This document shows, piece after piece, positions 34,094 to 42,317 of a stretch of 64,000 nt of DNA. A program made the position numbers and the translations under genes. Under the pieces are notes generated by a model that did no database searches, had not been told where the DNA came from, and saw nothing but the letters and a program-made list of their open reading frames with translations. The number at the start of each line of letters is the position of its first letter. Position 1 is the first letter of the stretch. Source of the stretch: RBG-16-49-21 sp040768125 (lineage in GTDB: Bacteria; Spirochaetota; UBA4802; UBA5550). Where the stretch lies: assembly GCA_040768125.1 (NCBI GenBank), contig JAXGNG010000001.1:620001-684000 (forward strand), written 5' to 3'.

Positions 34094-36052
34094 ATGATTT
34101 TCCAGGGAATGCCGGTGAACAGGAAAAATACATTGGCGCGTATCGTTGCAGCAGCCGCCCTCGTGATAATCCTCGCGGGATGGGTGCGGGATTCATCCGC
34201 GGATACGGGAGCGGCGCGCGGGGAAGATGCCGCCCTGGCAGATTCAGTGGGCTCCGGCTGGTCGAAGTTCAGCTGGGGGCTTTACTACAAGCACGGCGCC
34301 CTCGCCGCGCGGGGGAGTAAAGAACGAAAAGCCCTCCTTGAAAAGGCCATCGAGTGGTTTACGCGCGCCGACGCATCAGGCGAGGCCCGCGGCGAGATCC
34401 AGCTTCAACTCGCTGATTGTTACTTCTACCGCAGGGAATACGGAAAGGCCCTGGACCATGCGCGGCGCGCCCTTGCCGAAGGCGAGTCGGACCTGCGTGT
34501 TTACAACAGGCTGTACAACAGCCATCTCAGGCTCCGGGATAACGAGGCCGCCGCGGGGGTTCTCCTGGACTACCTTCGAATAAGGCCGGGATCGGTCCAG
34601 ATTCTCTTCATACTCGCCGAACATTACCAGAAAAAAATGCGCGACCCGGAAAGGGCGGCGCTCACCTACCGGAAGGTCATCGAAATTTCAGACAGCCAGC
34701 CCGTTGACGATTATTACAAGGAGCAGTCCTATTTCAACCTTGCCGTCATTGCCTATCAAAGCGGGAAGCTCGATGAAGCGGTCAGCCTGTACGGTGAGAC
34801 GCTGAACGTCAACAGGGAGAATCTCGAGGCCCTCTACTACCTGGCATTGACCTGCATGGAGAAATACGACATAGACTGCGCGCTCCGACACGCGGAACTG
34901 TTCCTCGCGAAGCAGCCCGACGATCCCGTAATAAATTCCGTTCTCGGAAGGGTTTACTACATCCGGGGTGACCTCCGGGCCATCTCGTATCTCGGAAAGG
35001 CCGGTGACGCGGATTCACTCAGCGGCCTCCTTTCAAGGGGTCTCTACAGCGAGCTTGCCGGCGATGACCGCGCCGCCGAGGAGGACCTGGGACGGGTCAT
35101 GAAGATCGCGCCGGCCACCATCACCCTCCGGCTTGCCCTGGGGCGCATCAATGAAAGGAAAGGCGACAGGACCGCCGCGTTCAACGAATACGTGACCGCC
35201 GGCGTGCTCATGTACAACAACAGGCTGTACGACGAGGCGAAGCGCTGCCTCCTTGATGCGGCGAGGCTCAATGATTCCGTGGCGGGCGTGTACTACTACC
35301 TGGCAAAGATCCACGAGGACACGCGTGGCATCTCGCGCGCTCTCTACTACTACATCAGGGCCAACCGCATACAGGAGGATACGGACCTGATGCTTCACAT
35401 CGGGTACCTTTACGGCGTGAGAAGGGAGTACGATCGAGCACTGGACTATATAACCGCCGCCTCGGCGAAGGAGCCGAAAAATGCCCGGCCCTATTTTTTC
35501 AAGGGCCTGATCTCAATCTGGCGCGAGGATTATCCCTCCGCCGAGCGGCATCTCGAGCGGGCAATTTCCTTCGACGATACGAGCGAGACCTATTATTTTT
35601 ATTTCGCCGTGGTCATGGACAAGCTTTCAAGGGTTGATCGCGCCATTGATTCCCTGGAGAAGGCGATCGCCCATGACCCGAAAAGCGGACGCGCTTATAA
35701 TTACCTGGGATATCTCTTTGCCGACCGCAACATGAACCTTGACCGCTCCCTCGAACTGATACGGAAGGCCCTCGAGCTTGAACCCGATAACGGCGCCTAT
35801 ATCGATTCCCTGGGATGGGTCTACTTCCGAAGGGGCGAATACGCCCTTGCCCTCCAGAATCTTCTTGCGGCGGAGAAAATTCTGCGCAGGGCGGAGACGC
35901 CTGACCCGGTGGTCTACGACCATATAGGAGACGCCTATCTTAAAATGGGAAAAATAAGGGATGCCATTATCAACTGGGAAAAATCGAACGAGATGAAGCG
36001 TGATGAGTCGATTCGGAAAAAAATCAGAACGCACAGGGAGAAACGCCAGTAA
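34094..36052 (+). CDS. Tetratricopeptide-repeat protein, exported
   Basis: A 652-residue protein with one N-terminal hydrophobic segment (IVAAAALVIILAGWV), then TPR-type helix pairs over most of its length from about residue 50. Clear repeat units include KALDHARRALAEGESDLRVY, EAVSLYGETLNVNRENLEA, RAIDSLEKAIAHDPKSGRAY and RSLELIRKALELEPDNGAY, the last followed by IDSLGWVYFRRGEY. The final 40 residues are charged. Such proteins are scaffolds, often periplasmic or anchored. The lipoprotein gene follows after 3 bp, so the pair form an operon, perhaps an envelope-assembly or lipid-handling unit. No enzymatic motif is visible. The start could also be ATG 34109. Confidence 0.85.
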   Translation: MIFQGMPVNRKNTLARIVAAAALVIILAGWVRDSSADTGAARGEDAALADSVGSGWSKFSWGLYYKHGALAARGSKERKALLEKAIEWFTRADASGEARGEIQLQLADCYFYRREYGKALDHARRALAEGESDLRVYNRLYNSHLRLRDNEAAAGVLLDYLRIRPGSVQILFILAEHYQKKMRDPERAALTYRKVIEISDSQPVDDYYKEQSYFNLAVIAYQSGKLDEAVSLYGETLNVNRENLEALYYLALTCMEKYDIDCALRHAELFLAKQPDDPVINSVLGRVYYIRGDLRAISYLGKAGDADSLSGLLSRGLYSELAGDDRAAEEDLGRVMKIAPATITLRLALGRINERKGDRTAAFNEYVTAGVLMYNNRLYDEAKRCLLDAARLNDSVAGVYYYLAKIHEDTRGISRALYYYIRANRIQEDTDLMLHIGYLYGVRREYDRALDYITAASAKEPKNARPYFFKGLISIWREDYPSAERHLERAISFDDTSETYYFYFAVVMDKLSRVDRAIDSLEKAIAHDPKSGRAYNYLGYLFADRNMNLDRSLELIRKALELEPDNGAYIDSLGWVYFRRGEYALALQNLLAAEKILRRAETPDPVVYDHIGDAYLKMGKIRDAIINWEKSNEMKRDESIRKKIRTHREKRQ

Positions 36053-36055
36053 CCC

Positions 36056-36865
36056 ATGAGAAATTCTATCTTTATTGCTTTATGCGTGCTCTGCGCGGCC
36101 CTCACCGGATGCGTGAAGGGAATGCGGGACGAAGAGGCCCTTGCCAGCTACCATCCTGCGGAAAAGGAGGATGTGAGGGAAATGCTGGCCACCGTGAAGG
36201 ACCTTGAGGCAAAGGCGCCGCGGTCCCTCGCCGCCGATTTCATCGTTGACGGGACGCGGCGGGAAAAGAGATTCAGGATGACGGGAAACATCCAGTATGA
36301 CGGCCAGGCCAGGGCGATGCATGCCGCGTTTTTCGACTATATTTTCAGGACCTCCGTCCTGGTGTTTCTCGCCAATGGCAACGAGCTGCGCCTCTACTAT
36401 CCAGTGGAGAAGAAACTCTTCGTCGAGAGCATGAAGGAAATCGATCTGAGGGATTACGGGGGACCCGCCATGGGGATGGAGGTCATCATGGCCCTGGCCG
36501 CGGGGAATATTCCTCTCGTGCATGGATACCGCGTTAAGCAGGGGCTCAGGGAGAACAGCGGGAACGGCACGATGCTCCTCCTGGAGAACCAGCGATATTA
36601 CCAGACGGTGTCCTTCCGTGAAGGGGTTCCCGATAAACTGCTTATCATCAACAGGGAAAGCGGGGAGCGCTTCGAGATTTATATTAAGAACCGGATCAAC
36701 AGGGGCGACCTGTATTGTGCCACGCACATGGTGCTGGTGGCGTTGAATACGGGCCTCAGGATCGATTTGAAATTGAAGAATGTAAAAGCAAACGGTCCCG
36801 TGGCGGTGAAAAGGGTTCGCGACTTAAAGCTGCCTCCCGACGTGAGGATCATAACGCGAAGCTAA
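36056..36865 (+). CDS. Lipoprotein of LolA/LolB-like fold, TPR partner
   Basis: A 269-residue protein with lipoprotein signal (CVLCAALTGC, lipidated C19). The body reads as LolA/LolB-like: SLAADFIVDGTRREKRFRMTG, then IQYDGQARAMHAAFFDYIF, GNELRLYYPVEKKLFVESM and later ESGERFEIYIKNR. It begins 3 bp after the TPR gene stop, so coexpression is near certain. I infer an outer-membrane-facing partner of the TPR protein, though the family assignment rests on fold-like pattern only. Confidence 0.68.
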   Translation: MRNSIFIALCVLCAALTGCVKGMRDEEALASYHPAEKEDVREMLATVKDLEAKAPRSLAADFIVDGTRREKRFRMTGNIQYDGQARAMHAAFFDYIFRTSVLVFLANGNELRLYYPVEKKLFVESMKEIDLRDYGGPAMGMEVIMALAAGNIPLVHGYRVKQGLRENSGNGTMLLLENQRYYQTVSFREGVPDKLLIINRESGERFEIYIKNRINRGDLYCATHMVLVALNTGLRIDLKLKNVKANGPVAVKRVRDLKLPPDVRIITRS

Positions 36866-36976
36866 ATAAATTTCCTCGTGCCGCGCGTGATTGTTCTTGA
36901 CATTTTGAATGATATGGCGGATTTGTCTGCCTGGTAATATTATGTCGGGTGCATGACAGGGGGCCGGACGGGTCGT

Positions 36977-37288
36977 ATGGATTTTATCAACACGAACGAT
37001 GAAGGAAATGAACTGAGGCTCCAGTTCCTGAAGGACGGCCTGGTCTTCAGCAATACCTCGTTCATACTTGAGTATATTGAGAAGCTTGTTTCCGGCTCCG
37101 GAGCGGATCGGATCGTGCTTGATCTCGGTGCGGTCACCCATATCGATTCATCGGCCGTGGGTATGCTCATCACGCTGAAGCAGGGAATAGGGAAGATGGG
37201 GAAAAGCATGCGTCTTGCCGGTCTTACGGATAATGTCCGGAGGATTTTCAAGTTTCTTGAAATATCCGATTTCATCAACGCGGCATAG
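36977..37288 (+). CDS. STAS-domain anti-sigma factor antagonist
   Basis: A 103-residue single STAS domain with the phosphorylatable serine motif THIDSSAVGMLITLKQ and the following strand-helix MRLAGLTDNVRRIFKFL. Such proteins bind an anti-sigma factor kinase (or related partner) when dephosphorylated. ATG 36977 is my choice; ATG 36953 is also open and would add 8 residues. Neither has a strong ribosome site. There is no kinase or phosphatase gene next to it, so its partner must lie elsewhere. Confidence 0.82.
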   Translation: MDFINTNDEGNELRLQFLKDGLVFSNTSFILEYIEKLVSGSGADRIVLDLGAVTHIDSSAVGMLITLKQGIGKMGKSMRLAGLTDNVRRIFKFLEISDFINAA

Positions 37289-37314
37289 ATTTTCCACCCG
37301 CAATCGTTCGATAG

Positions 37315-37338
37315 CCGCGATGCCCTCGCGGTTTTTTT
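37315..37338 (+). terminator. Rho-independent terminator after the STAS gene
   Basis: A 6-bp stem CCGCGA / TCGCGG with a 5-base loop, directly followed by seven T residues (37332-37338), 27 bp after the STAS stop. Confidence 0.85.
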
Positions 37339-37528
37339 GCGCCCGCCCCTGAAGGCGCTACTTTCTGATGGGCCCTGTGCCGGCGCGGTGGATCAGTGCC
37401 GGACAGGTGCTGTGCATTCACCACACTATGCGGTCCTTCCCTGCTTTATACCCGCACTTCGCTCGTCCCTCTGTGACTCTGCGCCTCGGTGGCAGCTTTC
37501 CTTTTGACTGCTGAACCGGCCGATGGGT

Positions 37529-39841
37529 CTATCCGCAGCGGGAGAAGCCGCAGGAGCGGCAGACCGAGCAGCCAGACTCGAATTCCAGGGGACCCCCGCA
37601 ATCGGGGCATACTCCCACCATGACCATGTCGCTCCGCTTGCCGTTCGTCTCGGCGCTGTTCTTCGCCGTGTCGTGGTCGGGGTCATCGTTCTCCGGGCGT
37701 TCGATCCCGGCGTGCCGTTCCAGGGCCTTGGCGATCGCGTCGGCGCAGGAGTAGATCCTTCCACCCTTTTCCCACGCCTGGTTGGGACAGCGCACTCCCT
37801 TTATCTGCTTGATGATCTGTTCCCTGTCAATGCCGCACCGGAGGGCCAGCGAGATGAGGCGGCTCACGGCTTCGGTCTGGCTCGCGGCGCACCCGCCTCC
37901 CTTTCCCATGGCCGCGAAGACCTCGAAGAGTCCCTGGCGGTCCTCGTTGATGGTCACGTAGAGCGATCCGCATCCCGTCGTCATCTTGCGCGTGGCGCCC
38001 CAGGTGATTTCGTCCCTGGAGCGGGGGGTGATGCGGGATGGCGTATCAGTGGTCGCTCCTTCTGCGGGGGCCTTGCCGGATTCGGGCCTGCGGCCCGAGT
38101 CAAGGACCTGGTTGTCCCTTGACTTGTCGCGGTACACGGTAACGCCCTTGCACCCGAGGCGGTACGCCGTGCGGTAGACCTGATCGATCTCCTCCATTGC
38201 CGCGTCGTTTCTGAAGTTGACGGTCTTCGAAACCGCGTTGTCAGTGTATTTCTGGAAGGCCGCCTGAATGCGGATGTGCCATTCGGGAGAAATGTCGTGG
38301 GCGCTGACGAAGATGCGCCTCACGTCATCGGGAACGCCGTCAACCCCGCCCGCGGAACCTTCGTCGGCGATACGGGCCATGAGGTCCTCGCTGTAGAACC
38401 CCCTGTCCCGGGACATTGCCTCGAAGAGGGGGTTGACCTCAACCAGAACGTTGTCGTCCATCACGTTCCTCACGTAGGCGAGGGCGTAAATCGGTTCAAT
38501 GCCGCTCGACGACCCGGCGATAATGCTGATCGTGCCCGTGGGGGCGATGGTGGTGGTGGTGGCGTTGCGGAGAGGCTGCGCGCCCCCCGCGGCGTACTCG
38601 GAGTGGGGAAAGTTCGGGAAGGCCCCCCGCTCCGCCGCGAGGTCCTCGGATGCGCGCTTCGACTCCTCCTGGATCACGGACATTACCTTCTCGGCGAGGG
38701 CCGCGGCCTCTTCCGAGTCATAGGGCACGCCGAGCCTCACGAGAAGGTCCGCGAAGCCCATCACGCCGAGGCCGATTTTACGATTCGCCAGGGTATTGTC
38801 GCGAATCGTGTCGAGGGGATAACGGTTCACGTCGATGACATTGTCCAGGAAACGGACCGCCAGGCGCGTGACGCGCTTAAGCGCGTCGAAATCGATGACG
38901 GCGCCTCCCTTCTTCTCCTTGATGAACCTGTTCAGGTTGATTGATCCCAGGTTGCACGATTCGTAGGGGAGGAGGGGCTGCTCGCCGCATGGGTTGGTGC
39001 TCTCTATCGCGCCGATTTTTTTGAGGGGATTGGCGGCGTTGATGCGGTCGATGAATATCACGCCGGGCTCGCCGCTCTCCCATGCCTTGCGCACGATGAG
39101 ATCGAATACCTCGCGGGCCCTGAGGCTCCCCGGTGACTCCTTTGTGTTGGGGTTCACCAGGGGGTATTCCTCGTCCCTTTCCACGGCGTCCATGAAAGCA
39201 TCCGTGAGGGCCACGGAGATATTGAAGTTCGTCAGGGCGCTTTTGTCCTCCTTGGCCCGGATGAATTTCAGGATATCGGGATGATCCACGGAGAGTATCG
39301 CCATGTTGGCGCCGCGCCGCGTGCCACCCTGCTTTACGGTCTCAGTGGCCGCGTTGAATATATTCATGAATGACACGGGGCCGCTGGAAACTCCCGCCGT
39401 TGATTTCACGATGTCGTCCCGGGGCCTGAGCCGGGAGAAGGAGAAGCCCGTGCCTCCGCCGCTCTTGTGGATCAGCGCCATCTGCTTCACCGCGTCGAAA
39501 ATCCCCTCCATGGAGTCCTCCACGGGGAGGACGAAACAGGCCGCGAGCTGGCCCAGGGGCCTTCCGGCGTTCATCAGTGTCGGCGTATTGGGAAGGAATG
39601 AGAGGTTCGCCATCATTTCATAGAAAAGGTCGGCAATTTCGTTGACCCTTTCCCCGGAGGCGCCGTAGGCGGAATCGGCCGAGGCCACGAATTTCGCCAC
39701 GCGCAGGAAAAGCTCTTTCGGGGTTTCGAGTACGGCCCCCGTGTCGTCCCTGGCGAGGTAGCGTTTTTCCAGAACGATCAGGGCGTTCTCGGACAGCCCA
39801 GGCTCTTTTTTCGACGAGATGATGATATCGCTCCACTCCAT
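37529..39841 (-). CDS. nrdJ: Adenosylcobalamin-dependent (class II) ribonucleoside-diphosphate reductase
   Basis: A 770-residue class II ribonucleotide reductase. SFLPNTPTLMNAG, then GGGTGFSFSRLRP, the active-site STNPCGEQPLLPYESCN (radical Cys C285 and Glu E287) and ATTTTIAPTGTISIIAG are all present. The C-terminus carries a zinc-ribbon-like cysteine set (CPDCGG ... CSVCRSCG), as in the NrdJ-Z type, with a low-complexity linker before it. The enzyme makes deoxyribonucleotides with cobalamin and no oxygen dependence, fitting anaerobic growth. It stands alone behind a 329-bp leader. No NrdR box was recognised. Confidence 0.95.
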   Translation of the reverse strand: MEWSDIIISSKKEPGLSENALIVLEKRYLARDDTGAVLETPKELFLRVAKFVASADSAYGASGERVNEIADLFYEMMANLSFLPNTPTLMNAGRPLGQLAACFVLPVEDSMEGIFDAVKQMALIHKSGGGTGFSFSRLRPRDDIVKSTAGVSSGPVSFMNIFNAATETVKQGGTRRGANMAILSVDHPDILKFIRAKEDKSALTNFNISVALTDAFMDAVERDEEYPLVNPNTKESPGSLRAREVFDLIVRKAWESGEPGVIFIDRINAANPLKKIGAIESTNPCGEQPLLPYESCNLGSINLNRFIKEKKGGAVIDFDALKRVTRLAVRFLDNVIDVNRYPLDTIRDNTLANRKIGLGVMGFADLLVRLGVPYDSEEAAALAEKVMSVIQEESKRASEDLAAERGAFPNFPHSEYAAGGAQPLRNATTTTIAPTGTISIIAGSSSGIEPIYALAYVRNVMDDNVLVEVNPLFEAMSRDRGFYSEDLMARIADEGSAGGVDGVPDDVRRIFVSAHDISPEWHIRIQAAFQKYTDNAVSKTVNFRNDAAMEEIDQVYRTAYRLGCKGVTVYRDKSRDNQVLDSGRRPESGKAPAEGATTDTPSRITPRSRDEITWGATRKMTTGCGSLYVTINEDRQGLFEVFAAMGKGGGCAASQTEAVSRLISLALRCGIDREQIIKQIKGVRCPNQAWEKGGRIYSCADAIAKALERHAGIERPENDDPDHDTAKNSAETNGKRSDMVMVGVCPDCGGPLEFESGCSVCRSCGFSRCG

Positions 39842-40170
39842 GGCACGTTCCCGTTGGTGTAGTATCTACGCATAATTGCAGGGCGGAATAAAAGGCTTCC
39901 CGGGAGCCCTCCCGCGCTCTCTTGCCTTCCCCGGGGCCAGCCGGGGAAAAAAAGGGAAATTCACCGCTTCCGGCGGCGTATTTTCCCGGGGAAGTATGAC
40001 ATTGATCTCGCCGCCGATTTGGGTGTCTGACCGGCGGCTCTTCGAGGTCCCCTGACAAATATACTATTGAGCGAATTCATCTTCAATCGGACTGTCAACA
40101 ATAATTTTTATTATGTCGTATGGGGGCGGGCTTTTCGCCCGGGCCGCGCATCCATTAACGCCGGGGAGGG
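39842..40170 (-). promoter_or_regulatory. Long structured leader upstream of nrdJ
   Basis: On the minus strand a TTGACA lies at 40098-40093. Downstream the leader can fold into several hairpins: TTCCCCGG-N5-CCGGGGAA-like near 39930-39950, and GGCTCCCGGGAAGCC (39893-39907) followed by TTTTATT, which is terminator-like only about 50 bp before the start codon. This looks like an attenuator. The conserved cobalamin riboswitch boxes (for example GCCACTG and the B12 box) are not visible. A small CGGGC-GAAAA-GCCCG hairpin near 40128-40142 may close the histidine kinase transcript. Confidence 0.45.
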
Positions 40171-42114
40171 TTATCTGTGGTTGAGCAGGTCAAGGAGGGT
40201 GTCGAGAAGGGTGGCTGATTCGAAGGGTTTGTAGAGAATCTTGCTGATCCCGGCGGAAAGGGCCTGGCGGGTGACCTCTGATTCGATCAGGCCGGAACAG
40301 AGGACCACTTTTACCGCAGGATCTATGGAGGCGAGCTCTGTGTATACCTCAATGCCTGATCTTCCCGGCATGGAAAGATCGAGGATAACGGCGGAAATGC
40401 CATCGTGGTATTCCCTGAAAATGGAGATACCCTCCTCAGGTTTTTCCGTGATGATGGCTTCCCATCCGAGTTCCTCCAGGTAGCCCTTTATCACGTAGAG
40501 GATGAATGGCTCATCGTCGATCACGAGGATGGTTTCGCGGCGGTGCGGGACGTGACGGATCGGCGACGCAACGGCCTCGCGCCCCGGGGCCGCATGTTCC
40601 CCTGCAAGGGGAAGAAAGACGGAGAAAACGGATCCGCCGCCGGGACGGTCATCGACGGTGATGAACCCTCCGTGCTGCCGTATGATGCCGTAGGAGATGG
40701 CCAGGCCCAGACCGCTTCCGCCTCCCCTGTTTTTTGTGGTGTAGAAGGGCTCGAATATCCGAGCCCGGCTTTCCTCGGGGATACCCACCCCGTCGTCGAT
40801 CACATGGATGCGTGCCCAGGGTCCGTTTCCCGCCGCCCCGGGAAATTCACGCAGGATGGATTCATCAGGCGTCACGATGTCGGAGATCATCGTGAGCGTG
40901 CCTCCCTGGGGTTCACCGGGGCCGCGCATGATGGTCATGGCGTGGGAGGCGTTGATGCCGAGGTTAAGGAGCACCTGCTCCAGGTACACGGGTTCGGCCA
41001 TGACAAAGGCGGGCGCATCGGGAATATGAAAATCGATCCGGATGTTTTTCGGCAGGCTGCTTTTCAGGATGGAAAGTGTATTCTTCAGGGACTGCCGTAT
41101 GTCCGTCGGGACGAGGTTAAAGTCCTGGCGGCGCGAGAGGGTGAGGAGCTGCCGTATTATCAGGGCGGATTTTTGCGACGATTCAATCCCCACCTTGAGG
41201 CACTCATCGATGTCCGTTCTCCGCTCGAGGCGTTCGTTTTTAAGGAGCACTTCCAGGAAGTTAAGGCATCCGGTGATCCCGCCGAGGAGGTTGTTGAAAT
41301 TATGGGCGAAGCCCCCCACGAGGGTGCCCAGGGCCTCCATCTTCTGGGAGTGGGCGATCTGCTCCTGCATCCGCTCTTTTTCCCTCTGGGACTCCAGGTA
41401 CTGCGCCGTGGTTTCCCGAAGCCGGTCAAGGGTGCTGTTCAATTCAATGTTTTTCCTGCTGATCTCCTCGGTGCGCTCGGCGACCATGATCTCGAGGTTG
41501 TCCCGGTGGTTCCTGAGCTCCTCCCGTTCCTGTTCAAGGGCCTGTTTGTATCTGAGGCGCGTGGATTCGTAGAAATAGGTGAATAAAAAAACGACAAGGT
41601 AGGTGCTCAGATGCCGGGCGGCGAAGGATGGGGAATACCGCGGTGCATGTTCAAGGGTCAGGGGATCGAAAAAGAAAAAGGCGCACATCGCGGCTATGGT
41701 CAACGACCAGATGAAACCCTCGCGCTTTCCGAGAAGGAAGAAGACGAACACGGGGGTAAGAATCGCCCAGATGCTCGCGTACCCGTTAATGGCGGCAGTT
41801 TTCAACCAGTAGAGCAGCAGGAGCCAGAGTATGATGGTCATGACTCTGTAAAGAAGAACCATGCGCCTGATTATTTTTTGGGTAAAAGCGAGGCCGATCA
41901 TAAGGATTGAAATGACGACGTCAGTGATCCCGTAATTGAAAACACCGCTACTGAGGTGATATATCCCATAAAAAAGCAGGGGAATGCCGAGCAGAAGCAT
42001 GAATATCGCGAAGAGCTTCCTCCGGGCCCGTTGCTCGAGGTCGGGCTCTTCGGGCAGGAAAAGGGCGGAGAGGTGAGAACGAAGGGAAGCGGTAACGGAT
42101 TTCGGAGCGTTCAT
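40171..42114 (-). CDS. Hybrid sensor histidine kinase with C-terminal receiver
   Basis: A 647-residue protein. Residues about 30-190 form roughly six membrane helices. A coiled coil (about 195-260; EREELRNHRDNLEIMVAERTEE) leads to the HisKA dimerisation domain with phosphoacceptor H271 in FAHNFNNLLGG. An HATPase domain follows (NASHA, DDGVGIPEESRARIFEPFYTTK, GGGSGLGLAIS). Residues about 525-645 are a receiver (ILVIDDEPF, phosphoacceptor D579 in DLSMPG, KPFE near the end). Residue 272 after the His is Asn rather than the commoner Asp/Glu. No extracytoplasmic sensor domain is evident, so membrane state or a small ligand may be sensed. No output regulator gene is adjacent. Confidence 0.92.
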   Translation of the reverse strand: MNAPKSVTASLRSHLSALFLPEEPDLEQRARRKLFAIFMLLLGIPLLFYGIYHLSSGVFNYGITDVVISILMIGLAFTQKIIRRMVLLYRVMTIILWLLLLYWLKTAAINGYASIWAILTPVFVFFLLGKREGFIWSLTIAAMCAFFFFDPLTLEHAPRYSPSFAARHLSTYLVVFLFTYFYESTRLRYKQALEQEREELRNHRDNLEIMVAERTEEISRKNIELNSTLDRLRETTAQYLESQREKERMQEQIAHSQKMEALGTLVGGFAHNFNNLLGGITGCLNFLEVLLKNERLERRTDIDECLKVGIESSQKSALIIRQLLTLSRRQDFNLVPTDIRQSLKNTLSILKSSLPKNIRIDFHIPDAPAFVMAEPVYLEQVLLNLGINASHAMTIMRGPGEPQGGTLTMISDIVTPDESILREFPGAAGNGPWARIHVIDDGVGIPEESRARIFEPFYTTKNRGGGSGLGLAISYGIIRQHGGFITVDDRPGGGSVFSVFLPLAGEHAAPGREAVASPIRHVPHRRETILVIDDEPFILYVIKGYLEELGWEAIITEKPEEGISIFREYHDGISAVILDLSMPGRSGIEVYTELASIDPAVKVVLCSGLIESEVTRQALSAGISKILYKPFESATLLDTLLDLLNHR

Positions 42115-42317
42115 GAAGTCAACCTGCCTTCACCTTCTGCGTGGTCTCCTTTCTCGCGGTCAAATCACCCGGTGATCCCGTCGCCAGGTTGATGATGCAC
42201 GACGAGCATCCGGGGACACGAGGGATAAGCATAGGGTACTCGAGGTGATGAAGTCAAGGATAAAACCGCTCCATCGCGGGATTGCGGGCGCCGGTCGACG
42301 CCCTCCCGCCGCGCGAG

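Noticed and set aside
36897..36902. TTGACA before the STAS gene as a promoter
   Set aside because: No -10-like hexamer at the correct distance.
39842..40170. Cobalamin riboswitch before nrdJ
   Set aside because: Expected from function, but the conserved B12 box and core sequences could not be found; only a generic structured leader is claimed.
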